Positions 20,091 to 28,337 of a stretch of DNA of 64,000 bases are shown here, in pieces. The stretch comes from Phyllobacterium bourgognense (GTDB taxonomy: Bacteria > Pseudomonadota > Alphaproteobacteria > Rhizobiales > Rhizobiaceae), in assembly GCF_003337575.1 (NCBI RefSeq), contig NZ_QPJM01000010.1:62001-126000 (forward strand). Direction: 5' to 3'. Made by a program: the position numbers and the translations under genes. A model generated the notes under the pieces. That model made no database searches. It was not told the DNA's origin and saw nothing but the letters and a program-made list of their open reading frames with translations. Position 1 is the first letter of the stretch, and each line of letters begins with the position of its first letter.

Positions 20091-21743
20091 ATGCATCATC
20101 TCGTCAGAATCCTTATGTTGCAAGCCACTTTGCTGGTCGGGAGTACTCTATCGGCATACGCTGATTGGCTCGATTTGTGCAAAGGCAGTTCAGATCCCGT
20201 TTTGCTCAGGAACGAACTGAATCCTGGTATCTGTGAAAGACAAGATAGTGTGATGAAGCGAGCGGACGTCACTTGGGAGGGTCTTATTGCCAAGAGCCCC
20301 ACAGAGCCCTCCAGCCTTGTCATCGAAGGTTCGACAAAAGACGGGCATTTTGTCCCTGAACGAGCGCGTGGCGACAACGCTGATGCGTTGCCGCGTTTGG
20401 CCCTATTGCCATTTGGAGTCAACGTTTTATCACTGTTGGATCCAACCGTCTTCGGGCGAGAAAAACGCGTGTTTATCAAAAAGGACGGTTATGGACTGCG
20501 GTTGATCTGCAAGCCTGGCAAAGCACCTGCCGGATCGATCCTGAAACCAAGAGCGCACCGTTTTCCCCAAGGTCTTGACCAAACCATCGCGATCGAGGGT
20601 GTCGCACGCGGCGAATTCCGTTTTGCAGCCACTGTAGCCGGAGCGGACGCTCCAACAACTGCGCTGATTTTTCCGCGGAACGAGATGTCAAAGATGGAAT
20701 TGTCACTGGGGTTGAATTCGTCTGGCCTTAACACGCCGAGACATGACGCGGATCAAATCGTGGTCCTGTGTCCGGAGAGTGCAGGCAAGATCGAGATCAA
20801 GTCAATCATTCTGCAACCGGATGCGAAACCTGCCAAACCCGCTATCTTGGCATCCTGGGTATGGAAACCGGAAGAATGGCAGCGAAAACCCGGCGAAGTC
20901 CTTGCCTGGGCGAAATCGATGCAGCTTGATCGCCTTTACCTTCAGCTCGACATCGTATCGGGTCAAGTTGCACAGCCAGAGGTGCTTGGGGCATTCCTGG
21001 TGGAAGCAGCAGATCTTGGCATAGCGGTCTTTGCCGTTGAGGGTGATCCCGGGATGATCCGTGGCGATGGAAGAAACAATGCACTGGCGCGGACAGGCGC
21101 TATCTCCAGATTCCAGGAAGCAGCGACGCCAAGCGGGCGGCTTGCCGGCATACAGTATGATATCGAGCCGTATATATTGCCGGCATATGCATTTGATCGG
21201 CGAACTATGTGGAATGACTGGTCTGACACGCTGAAACAACTTCACGCCCTTTGGCGTGGCAAGGTCGAGGTCGTCGTTCCATTCTGGCTGACCGATGATC
21301 TTTACGGGCAGGAAGCGATCGAACGCATACGGCCATTTATTTCATCCTTGGCGGTGATGTCCTACCGCACGGAAGATCAGGCGATCGTGAATGTCTCCGA
21401 GCCATGGCTGACCTGGGGCGTTTTACACGGCGTCGACATTGTCATTGCCTTGGAAAATGGACCCATCCCGGATGAAGTTCACCGGAGCTATGTGCGTTCG
21501 GAAACGGGCACAGCTGAGCTTGTCCGCTTTTCTGCGGCGGATGCCGTCGTGCTGTCGGACGTACCGGTTTCATCAAAGGAAAAGATGATTTATAGGTTCA
21601 ACCATGAGATAACAGTATCCGGTAGCAGAATCAGTTTTCAGGGAAAACTGCCTACGTTGCTGGCGACGATCGACAGACTCCGTTCCACATTCCCTGCATG
21701 GCGATCTTTTTCCGGATTTGCCCTGCACGGGCTAAAGCAATAA
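20091..21743 (+). CDS. Secreted TIM-barrel glycoside hydrolase-like protein
   Basis: The 550-residue protein has a signal peptide (about residues 1-24, ending LSAYA). The N-terminal half is strand-rich and unassigned. From about residue 255 the order of core strands suggests a (beta/alpha)8 barrel: ASWVWKPEEW, LDRLYLQLDI, GIAVFAVEGDP, GIQYDIEPYI, KVEVVVPFWL, LAVMSYRT and VDIVIALENG. The DIE motif near residue 360 resembles acidic catalytic motifs of chitinase-like hydrolases, but no family is certain. The ATG was chosen because it gives a clean signal peptide; a longer frame from 20010 overlaps the kinase. By position it is the likely periplasmic hydrolase or lyase of the polysaccharide system, comparable in role to BcsZ or the PgaB hydrolase domain (inference). 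Confidence 0.65.
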   Translation: MHHLVRILMLQATLLVGSTLSAYADWLDLCKGSSDPVLLRNELNPGICERQDSVMKRADVTWEGLIAKSPTEPSSLVIEGSTKDGHFVPERARGDNADALPRLALLPFGVNVLSLLDPTVFGREKRVFIKKDGYGLRLICKPGKAPAGSILKPRAHRFPQGLDQTIAIEGVARGEFRFAATVAGADAPTTALIFPRNEMSKMELSLGLNSSGLNTPRHDADQIVVLCPESAGKIEIKSIILQPDAKPAKPAILASWVWKPEEWQRKPGEVLAWAKSMQLDRLYLQLDIVSGQVAQPEVLGAFLVEAADLGIAVFAVEGDPGMIRGDGRNNALARTGAISRFQEAATPSGRLAGIQYDIEPYILPAYAFDRRTMWNDWSDTLKQLHALWRGKVEVVVPFWLTDDLYGQEAIERIRPFISSLAVMSYRTEDQAIVNVSEPWLTWGVLHGVDIVIALENGPIPDEVHRSYVRSETGTAELVRFSAADAVVLSDVPVSSKEKMIYRFNHEITVSGSRISFQGKLPTLLATIDRLRSTFPAWRSFSGFALHGLKQ

Positions 21744-21807
21744 TCCTGCAGTGCACACTTGAAATCTGATTCGGCATTTTGAAAGACAAGATGGCTTGGA
21801 TGACTGC

Positions 21808-22188
21808 ATGACCGAAAAAGCAAAAATCCTGATCTGCGATGATGACCTGTTGCTCCTTGACCTTGTTGAATTCAAGCTCAAGGCCAAGGGCTATTCAGTG
21901 GTTCGCGCTGAAAACGGTGAGGACGCGCTCGTCGCTATGGCGGCAGAAAGGCCCGACCTGATCGTTCTCGATGCGATGATGCCGCTCCTGGACGGGTTTG
22001 AAGTGCTAAAGCGCGTCAAGCAGGATCCGAATTTTTCACCTGTGCCAGTGGTCATGCTAACCGCGCGAAGGGCCGAAAAAGATATCGTCAGTGCGCTTGA
22101 TCGGGGTGCGGATGATTATCTGGTCAAGCCTTTTATTCCCGACGAGCTGCTGGCGCGTATCTCGCGGCTGCTTGCCGCGAGACGGTAG
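21808..22188 (+). CDS. Single-domain response regulator
   Basis: The 126-residue protein is a receiver domain only, with the acidic pair in ICDDD, phospho-acceptor Asp in LIVLDAMMPLLDG, the Thr of MLTAR and the Lys of YLVKPFIP. There is no output domain, so it should act by protein contact or as a phosphorelay intermediate. It lies between the secreted hydrolase-like gene and the TPR/outer-membrane gene (2 bp gap), so it probably controls the assembly of the export machine. A TTG at 21796 is an alternative start. Confidence 0.88.
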   Translation: MTEKAKILICDDDLLLLDLVEFKLKAKGYSVVRAENGEDALVAMAAERPDLIVLDAMMPLLDGFEVLKRVKQDPNFSPVPVVMLTARRAEKDIVSALDRGADDYLVKPFIPDELLARISRLLAARR

Positions 22189-22190
22189 TT

Positions 22191-23954
22191 ATGCAGGCGC
22201 GACGCTTCGCCTGGAGAACCGCTGCGGCGGCTGTGCTGAGTTTTTGTGCGGCATCGGCACTCGCGCAGACGAGCGATGTCGAGCGCCTTTACAAGGAAGC
22301 GGTGGAGGCGCGGCTTCATAAAAAGTTTGACGAGGCAAGGTCCAAGCTTGAGGAGGCAGCAAAAATCGCGCCGGCCAACGCTGATGTCTTTGTCCAGCTG
22401 GGTTTTACACTCCTCGCCCAAGGGGACATGAACGGCGCGGAAGCGGCCTTTAAGCGAACGCTTGAGATATCACCAGCTTATGTTGACGCCAAGTTTGGAC
22501 TTGCTCAGATAGCCTTCAGGCGCGGCGATCTCGCGGGGGCGCAGCAACTCGTTGATCAGGTTCTGACAGAACGGCCGAATGACGCCGACGCCGACGCACT
22601 GCGGGTCAACATCGCCAAAGCGGAAGCGGAGAAAGCACGACCACATGCCGCAGCACGAGATTCAGGCAAACCTGCTCGGAAGACGCCTACTGTCGCGCGT
22701 CTGGATCCCGCTGTTAAATGGATAGGCGCAGCACGCAAACTTCGGACCGAGGGACGCTTTGCCGAAGCGGAAGCTCTATACCGCGAGGCGTTGAACCGCG
22801 ATCCACGCAATGTCGACGTGCTCGTCGCGCTGGGACTGGTGCAAGGGTATCAGCAGAAGTTCGACGATGCGCGGCTGAGCTTTGAGAAAGCATTATCGTT
22901 TGAACCGAATTCGCTCGATGCCAGGATTGGCCTTGTCCGGTTGTCGGTCTGGACAGGCAATATTGAACAGGCTGCGGCTCAGTTGCAGTTACTCTCCACA
23001 GCGGCACCGGATAACCGAGAAATCGAGGGATTGCGGGCGCGGGTTTTGCTTCTCGAGGGGCACACCGCCCAAGCGGAAGCGGCTTTTGCAGCCCTTGTTG
23101 CCTCCGATGGCAGCGATGTCGATGCCGTTCTCGGCCTAGGGGATGCTCGCCGGGCGCGTGGGCGCGAAAACGCGGCGCTCGAAGCCTACCAGAAAGCACA
23201 CATACTCGATCCGGAATCGGCGGACGTTCGCCAGCGTCTCGAAGCGCCCACGCCGAAATTTTGGCGGCTCGACATCGATGGCAACTATAGCACCTTGACC
23301 GGATCGCAACCGGACTGGTCGGAGGCCAGCGTCGCGCTATCGCGCGCGTTCGGCCCTGATACCACACTGACTGCCCGTTTCTTTGCGGCCACGCGCTTCG
23401 ATCATCACGACCAGCAGGCCGAGCTTGGCATCGCGCACAAATTCAGCGAGCTTTTCTCCGGATACGCAGCCGCCTCAGTGACACCCGACGCGAATTTCTT
23501 GCCGCAATACGCCATCGGCGGTGGCGGAGCCTTCGTCGTTACAAAGGGAGGCGAGCGTTTCGGACCTTTGTCGGCGACGCTTGATCTTAAATTCGAACGC
23601 TATAGCGACGGCAATGTCGAAACGATTTCACCGGGACTGCAGCAGTCGCTGTGGTCGGAAAAACTGGTGCTGACAGCCAAGTGGATCAACGTCTTCGATC
23701 AACAACAGCACCATGCGGGAGGGTACCTTGCCCGCGTCGACTGGGCCGTTGTCGATCGCTTGCGCGTTTTTGCCGGTTACTCTGACGCCTTGGAGCCCTC
23801 TGACGGCGTGATGATCCCAACGCGATCGGTTTTCGGCGGACTTTCATTCGACGTCAACGAACAGGTGACCCTTCGGACCAACTTCGCCCACGAAGAACGC
23901 GAGAATGCTTACAATCGCGACGTTTACGGCGTTGGCATGACCTGGCGGTTTTGA
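22191..23954 (+). CDS. TPR protein with C-terminal YaiO-like outer-membrane beta-barrel
   Basis: The 587-residue protein has a signal peptide (residues 1-25, ending ASALAQ). TPR-like repeats cover about residues 27-345 (for example AKIAPANADVFVQLGFTLLA, AEALYREALNRDPRNVDVLV). The last 235 residues (from about PKFWRLDIDGNYS) alternate polar and hydrophobic strands and end in VGMTWRF, a terminal aromatic typical of outer-membrane barrels. The architecture of periplasmic TPR scaffold plus barrel matches exporters of synthase-dependent polysaccharides (PgaA, BcsC, AlgK-AlgE in role). The next gene's start overlaps its stop (TGATG). Confidence 0.82.
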   Translation: MQARRFAWRTAAAAVLSFCAASALAQTSDVERLYKEAVEARLHKKFDEARSKLEEAAKIAPANADVFVQLGFTLLAQGDMNGAEAAFKRTLEISPAYVDAKFGLAQIAFRRGDLAGAQQLVDQVLTERPNDADADALRVNIAKAEAEKARPHAAARDSGKPARKTPTVARLDPAVKWIGAARKLRTEGRFAEAEALYREALNRDPRNVDVLVALGLVQGYQQKFDDARLSFEKALSFEPNSLDARIGLVRLSVWTGNIEQAAAQLQLLSTAAPDNREIEGLRARVLLLEGHTAQAEAAFAALVASDGSDVDAVLGLGDARRARGRENAALEAYQKAHILDPESADVRQRLEAPTPKFWRLDIDGNYSTLTGSQPDWSEASVALSRAFGPDTTLTARFFAATRFDHHDQQAELGIAHKFSELFSGYAAASVTPDANFLPQYAIGGGGAFVVTKGGERFGPLSATLDLKFERYSDGNVETISPGLQQSLWSEKLVLTAKWINVFDQQQHHAGGYLARVDWAVVDRLRVFAGYSDALEPSDGVMIPTRSVFGGLSFDVNEQVTLRTNFAHEERENAYNRDVYGVGMTWRF

Positions 23955-24994
23955 TGTTGTACGGCCTCTGGATTTCGTCCCTCCTTCTTGCCACCATTTC
24001 ATTGTTGGTGATGGTGGGCTTGGTGGCGGCGCGTCTATTTCGAGCACACAGGCAGGATCGTCGCGAACAGGCCCGTAAGCGGCTACTTCCTGCTTTCCTC
24101 ACCTTCACCGAAGACGGCGATCAAGAAGCTTTTCTGGGCAAAGTCGCCACAGTTCCCATGTCAACTACTGTCGATTTGGCGCTCGAATTCCTCAACCTCA
24201 TGCGGGGTGACGAACACGAAAGTCTCGTCAATGTCCTGACCACAGCAGGGGTTGCCAAAGAGCTCATTTCGCGTGTCACCCGGGGCGATAAAACCCGTCG
24301 AATTCATGCGGTCGAGGCTCTGCCGTTTTTTCCCGGCTCCGACACATTGGCGGCTTTTCAGAGAGCGCTGAAGGATAGATCGGCAGACGTACGCCTTGCG
24401 GCGGCAATCGGCCTTGTCGCTGGCGGCAGCACCATGCCGCTGTCGGATTTGCTGGACGAACTGAGAGTGGGGGACCTGGCATCGCGCCGTCTGGTTGGTC
24501 TGTTTCGCCGCCTTCCGTCGGATCGATCAGATGAGTTGAGAACAATCCTGACATCGAGAGATACACCGTCGATTGTACAGGCCGCAGCGATAGAGGCGCT
24601 TGGAACTTCGGGCGATTACTCGCTCTTGCCCTTGTTTGCCGCCTCCGTAGCAGATGGCGAGCCGGAAGTCAGTGCTGCAGCCATCCATGCGATTGGCGAA
24701 CTCGCACACCCGGCAGGAGCCGCTACGGTTGTGCGTGCGCTCTCGAGCGAAGATTGGCAAGTTCGTGCAGAAGCAGCAGCGGCAGCAGCTCGCATTGGCC
24801 TCGATACCGCCAGTAGGCAACTGAGCGAGCTCCTTGAGGATGACGAATGGCTGGTTCGGTACGCGGCCAGCAAGGCGCTCTTCAATCTGGGCACTGAGGG
24901 CCGCAGCGTTCTGGCGGAGGTTGCAAGAAACGGTAAACCTCGCAGTCAGCGGACCGCCGCACTTCTGCTCGCCGAGGAAGGGTACGAGGCATAA
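23954..24994 (+). CDS. Membrane-anchored HEAT-repeat protein
   Basis: The 346-residue protein has one N-terminal membrane helix (about residues 5-28, ISSLLLATISLLVMVGLVAA), a basic stretch suggesting a cytoplasmic C-terminal part, and HEAT/PBS-type repeats from about residue 80 (for example DRSADVRLAAAIGLVAGG, SEDWQVRAEAAAAAARIG, DDEWLVRYAASKALFNLG). Such repeats are protein-binding scaffolds. The ATG overlaps the previous stop, and its own stop overlaps the glycosyltransferase start (TAATG). Tight coupling to the synthase suggests it regulates or stabilises that enzyme. Confidence 0.8.
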   Translation: MLYGLWISSLLLATISLLVMVGLVAARLFRAHRQDRREQARKRLLPAFLTFTEDGDQEAFLGKVATVPMSTTVDLALEFLNLMRGDEHESLVNVLTTAGVAKELISRVTRGDKTRRIHAVEALPFFPGSDTLAAFQRALKDRSADVRLAAAIGLVAGGSTMPLSDLLDELRVGDLASRRLVGLFRRLPSDRSDELRTILTSRDTPSIVQAAAIEALGTSGDYSLLPLFAASVADGEPEVSAAAIHAIGELAHPAGAATVVRALSSEDWQVRAEAAAAAARIGLDTASRQLSELLEDDEWLVRYAASKALFNLGTEGRSVLAEVARNGKPRSQRTAALLLAEEGYEA

Positions 24995-26418
24995 TGAACA
25001 ATTGGCTCCCCTGGACTACCGGCAGTGCCACAATCATCGCGTGGTTCGTCATCGCTTGTGGTCTGGCGCAGACGGCAGTCTATTTGTTGCAGTTGGTGCT
25101 GGCAGCGTTGGCGCTTTCCCGCCGTCCTCCCGTCGCCAGGGCGACACTGCTGTGGCGTCGCTACAGCGATGTTGCACCGCCGGTAGCGCTTGTCGTCCCC
25201 GCCTACAATGAAGAGATGAATGTCGTTGAAAGCGTGCGTTCGCTACTTTCGCTGGAGTACCCGGCCTATGAGGTAATTGTCGTCAATGACGGTTCGCGCG
25301 ATGCGACATTGGATCGATTGAAGGAGGCGTATCAACTTCAGCTGGTGACCCGGCCGTACGAAGAGGCGCTGTCTCATGCGCCGATCCGGGGAATCTATGC
25401 GTCGCAATTCAGTAACCGCCTGTTCGTGGTCGACAAGGAGAACGGTGGAAAAGCCGACGCCCAGAATGCCGGTATCAACGTTTCCCGTGCGCCGTTATTC
25501 TGCGTCATCGACGCGGATTCAATTCTCGAACCGGATGCGCTGCTCCGTGCTGTACATCCGTTCGTGGATGATCCTGTGCGGACCATTGCCGTCGGCGGGA
25601 CCATTCGTATCGCCAATGGCTCCGAGGTGAGTGGCGGACGTGTCTCGAACGTGCGCCTGCCCCGAAAGCTGCTGCCTCTGCTGCAGATCGTCGAATACCT
25701 TCGGGCGTTCCTGATGGCCCGGCTGGCCTGGAGCCGCATCAACAGCCTGATGCTGGTTTCCGGAGCGTTCGGTCTTTTTCGCCGTCGTGAGGCCGTAGAA
25801 GTGGGAGGATTCACAAAGGGTTCGATGGGCGAAGACCTCGATTTTGTGGTGAAATTGCATCGTCACATGCGGGATAATCGCCGCGACTACAGGATCGAGT
25901 TTATTCCGGAGCCCGTTTGCTGGACAGAGGCTCCCGAGTCCCTTGACGTTCTCGGTCGCCAGCGTGCCCGCTGGCAGCGGGGTTCGCTCGAAGTATTCTT
26001 CCGCTATCGCTCGATGCTCTTCAATCCGCGCTATGGCCGTATTGGTTTTCTTGGCTTTGGCCACATATTGCTGGTTGATGTCATCGGACCGGTCATCGAA
26101 GTCCTCGGCTATATTTTGATGCCTGCTTTTTGGCTGCTTGGCATTCTTGCCGTCGATTATCTTCTTGCTTTCACCGCACTGGTGTTTACCTACGGCGTGT
26201 TTATCAGTGTCATGTCCCTGATCCTTGAAGAGGCCGAGCTGCGGCGTTTTCCGAGGGCACGGGATCTGGTTATTCTGACCTTGGCAGCGATACTGGAGAA
26301 CTTTGGCTACCGCCAGCTCAACAATTACTGGCGCCTGAAAGGCATGTGGCAATATGCACGCGGCGGCACCGGCTGGGGCGAGATGACCCGCAAGGGTTTT
26401 GCCAAGCAGGCCAAGTGA
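24994..26418 (+). CDS. Processive family 2 glycosyltransferase (PgaC/HmsR-like synthase)
   Basis: The 474-residue inner-membrane enzyme has an N-terminal membrane segment (about residues 10-45) and a GT2 domain with all core motifs: VNDGS (near 97), DADS (near 173), MGED (near 278) and the processivity motif RQRARWQRG (near 323). Several membrane spans follow from about residue 350, which would form the polymer channel. There is no PilZ domain. The closest familiar models are PgaC and related poly-N-acetylglucosamine synthases; the sugar cannot be told from sequence. Its stop is separated by one base from the stop of the convergent Hpt gene. Confidence 0.88.
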   Translation: MNNWLPWTTGSATIIAWFVIACGLAQTAVYLLQLVLAALALSRRPPVARATLLWRRYSDVAPPVALVVPAYNEEMNVVESVRSLLSLEYPAYEVIVVNDGSRDATLDRLKEAYQLQLVTRPYEEALSHAPIRGIYASQFSNRLFVVDKENGGKADAQNAGINVSRAPLFCVIDADSILEPDALLRAVHPFVDDPVRTIAVGGTIRIANGSEVSGGRVSNVRLPRKLLPLLQIVEYLRAFLMARLAWSRINSLMLVSGAFGLFRRREAVEVGGFTKGSMGEDLDFVVKLHRHMRDNRRDYRIEFIPEPVCWTEAPESLDVLGRQRARWQRGSLEVFFRYRSMLFNPRYGRIGFLGFGHILLVDVIGPVIEVLGYILMPAFWLLGILAVDYLLAFTALVFTYGVFISVMSLILEEAELRRFPRARDLVILTLAAILENFGYRQLNNYWRLKGMWQYARGGTGWGEMTRKGFAKQAK

Positions 26419-26419
26419 T

Positions 26420-26734
26420 TTAGGACTTTTCGACGTCCTGGAGCGCGGCGCATGTTGCTGTCACGAGACGACGTAGTAGAGCGTGGGCTGCCACCACGTC
26501 GATCGGTCCGTCCTCGTCACGAAGGACCGTTTCAAGTTCAATTGCGGCGTTACTGATCTCTTGAAAGCCGAACATACCACCGGCCCCAGCCAGCGAGTGT
26601 ACAAGCGCTAAAAAATCCTTCTGCTCATCGCCTGTCGCGTCGTCGAGCAATGAGTGACCGGCCTGAAGAACAGGAAGATTTGCCTTGCAGCGCTCAAGAA
26701 AACGCCGGCGCAACTGACCGAGTTTGTCTTCCAT
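26420..26734 (-). CDS. Histidine phosphotransfer (Hpt) protein
   Basis: The 104-residue all-helical protein has the Hpt core ALVHSLAGAGGMFGF, with the phospho-accepting His near residue 45. It should shuttle phosphate between receiver domains. It starts 2 bp after the stop of the response regulator encoded just upstream. The hybrid kinase on the opposite strand is the obvious donor; inferring one relay across the two convergent operons is reasonable but unproven. Confidence 0.85.
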   Translation of the reverse strand: MEDKLGQLRRRFLERCKANLPVLQAGHSLLDDATGDEQKDFLALVHSLAGAGGMFGFQEISNAAIELETVLRDEDGPIDVVAAHALLRRLVTATCAALQDVEKS

Positions 26735-26736
26735 GT

Positions 26737-27114
26737 TCAGCTCGCCTGAAGATATTTGCGTACGTCTCCCGCCAATGCCATTGGATCAAACGGTTTCGCG
26801 ATGACACCCGCCGCGCCCAGTTGCAGAAAGCGCTCGACGTCGCGCGCCTGCGTTCTTGCTGTAATGAAGACAACCGGTATGTCTTGGGTGATTGCGTCCC
26901 GACGCAGCTCCCCTAAGGTCATCGGACCGTCCATGCCGGGCATCATGACATCGAGCAGTATCAGATTCGGGTTCCAAGCCCTTGCTGCATCAAGAGCCTC
27001 CTGGCCGCCCGCACAGGTTCTCACCTCGAAAGCAGGATCCAGTTCCAACGCCATTGCGGCGACCTCGCGAATATCACTCTCATCGTCAACATAGATCACA
27101 CGCCAGGATGCCAA
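26737..27114 (-). CDS. Single-domain response regulator paired with Hpt
   Basis: The 125-residue receiver has an acidic triad in YVDDES, Asp in LILLDVMMPGMDG, Thr in FITART and Lys in VIAKPFDP. No output domain is present. There is no ATG at a sensible place; a TTG at 27114 has GGAGG five bases upstream and was chosen over a TTG four codons earlier that overlaps that ribosome site. The 304 bp upstream (27115-27418) hold no gene and probably carry a promoter for this gene and hpt. Confidence 0.82.
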   Translation of the reverse strand: MASWRVIYVDDESDIREVAAMALELDPAFEVRTCAGGQEALDAARAWNPNLILLDVMMPGMDGPMTLGELRRDAITQDIPVVFITARTQARDVERFLQLGAAGVIAKPFDPMALAGDVRKYLQAS

Positions 27115-27418
27115 TACGTCCTCCAATCAATAGAATTTGGAGAAACTTGCTTTATTTCAACCTCACCGTCTAGCCTCTTCGGCAAACGGCTCCATATATG
27201 ATATCCCGGATGATGGTAGCGGCCGTGCAGATCTCGGCCTGGTGTGATCGTCGAACGACTGAGAACACTACACTCTGCAACAATTGAACTGAGCACTGGT
27301 TTCCAAACATCGCGCCATAGGAGTGCCTGACCGGGTTACTCTCTCCGCCATTGCGGCCCATCTTCAGAAAGGTTAAATCGTCCGCTATTGCGTGATGAGA
27401 ACGACGTCCTCTCCCCAG

Positions 27419-27769
27419 TCAATGGACGAGAAGTTCCAATGCCGGATGTAGTTTCTTGAGATTTGGCAACGATTTAGACTGCCATGGCGTTTCAGAAGTT
27501 CCCCGAACAACAAGGTGAACGTTTGGATGCTTGCGGACTTCTATTGTGAATTTCGCCAGCAGGTTGATACCGGACGAGTTGAGAAATTCAAGATCTGACA
27601 GATTGAGTGTGATGGAGGGCGGCGTCGAAGCCAGAACGCTCATCATCAAAGACAAAATTGGTGCATACGCCTCAGAACTGGCCAGCCGCATAATTCCATC
27701 GAAATGGATGTCGCTCCCTTCGGTCCACACGCGATACTGTTCTGTTTTGATTTCCATATTTGAATTCAT
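27419..27769 (-). CDS. STAS-like protein, slr1659-type regulator
   Basis: The 116-residue protein has a STAS-like fold pattern with the conserved centre [20 protein letters not shown] and later [14 protein letters not shown], which I recall from the slr1659 superfamily. The Ser pair in LNSSGINLL occupies the position phosphorylated in anti-sigma-factor antagonists. It lies 5 bp after a HATPase-like gene that should phosphorylate or sequester it, and in the same set as a SpoIIE phosphatase that should dephosphorylate it. The output target is unknown. Confidence 0.75.
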   Translation of the reverse strand: MNSNMEIKTEQYRVWTEGSDIHFDGIMRLASSEAYAPILSLMMSVLASTPPSITLNLSDLEFLNSSGINLLAKFTIEVRKHPNVHLVVRGTSETPWQSKSLPNLKKLHPALELLVH

Positions 27770-27774
27770 TTCGC

Positions 27775-28335
27775 TTAATGATAAATTTGTGAGATCGGAA
27801 GGGAAGCATATATTTCCAAAGAGACCACGTCGGTTTCGTCGGCTGGACTGAATATCCAGGCCAGCCGAGCGCCATAGTCGCTCATCAATGTTAACAACCC
27901 GAGACCGGAGCCTGTCGCCTCGGGATCTGCAGCATTCGCTTCGAGCCGTTGGATAAGGAGTTCAGCTGGATCTCCCACCGTGATCTCTGACAAAAGGCTC
28001 TGAAACTCGGCGGCGGTCTCACTATCAACGACGTTCGAAATCTTGACCTTGAAACTCTCCGCATCCATCGATGCCTCGACCATGATCTCACCCGGCGCGC
28101 GAAACTTGACCGCATTCTCCATAAGCTCGTTGACAAGATACCCGACGCTGTGCCGAACTTCCTTGTAGTCGTTGCGAGACGACTGAAATCGCAGTGCGAA
28201 GAGATCGGCAATAAAGTCCGAGGTTGTGGCACAATGGTGCCAACTGATGTCGAGAGGTCCGTCGAACAACCGAACGCGGCTAACGCTCTCATTCATGCCG
28301 ATAGCAAGGTCGGCTGTACCGAACAGTGTTGTCAT
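27775..28335 (-). CDS. HATPase-like regulator, slr1658-type (anti-sigma-kinase-like)
   Basis: The 186-residue protein has an N-box ([15 protein letters not shown], near residue 65-80) and a C-terminal glycine motif ([14 protein letters not shown], near residue 142). The central G1 box, normally DxGxG, reads ISNVVDSE instead. It resembles the slr1658 superfamily, typically next to slr1659-type STAS proteins as here. It could be a divergent serine kinase of a partner switch or a non-catalytic binding partner. It is 2 bp downstream of the phosphatase gene. Confidence 0.72.
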   Translation of the reverse strand: MTTLFGTADLAIGMNESVSRVRLFDGPLDISWHHCATTSDFIADLFALRFQSSRNDYKEVRHSVGYLVNELMENAVKFRAPGEIMVEASMDAESFKVKISNVVDSETAAEFQSLLSEITVGDPAELLIQRLEANAADPEATGSGLGLLTLMSDYGARLAWIFSPADETDVVSLEIYASLPISQIYH

Positions 28336-28337
28336 CG

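Noticed and set aside
25519-26352. Minus-strand open frame of 277 codons opposite the glycosyltransferase
   Set aside because: It is a shadow of the GT2 gene, whose motifs are intact.
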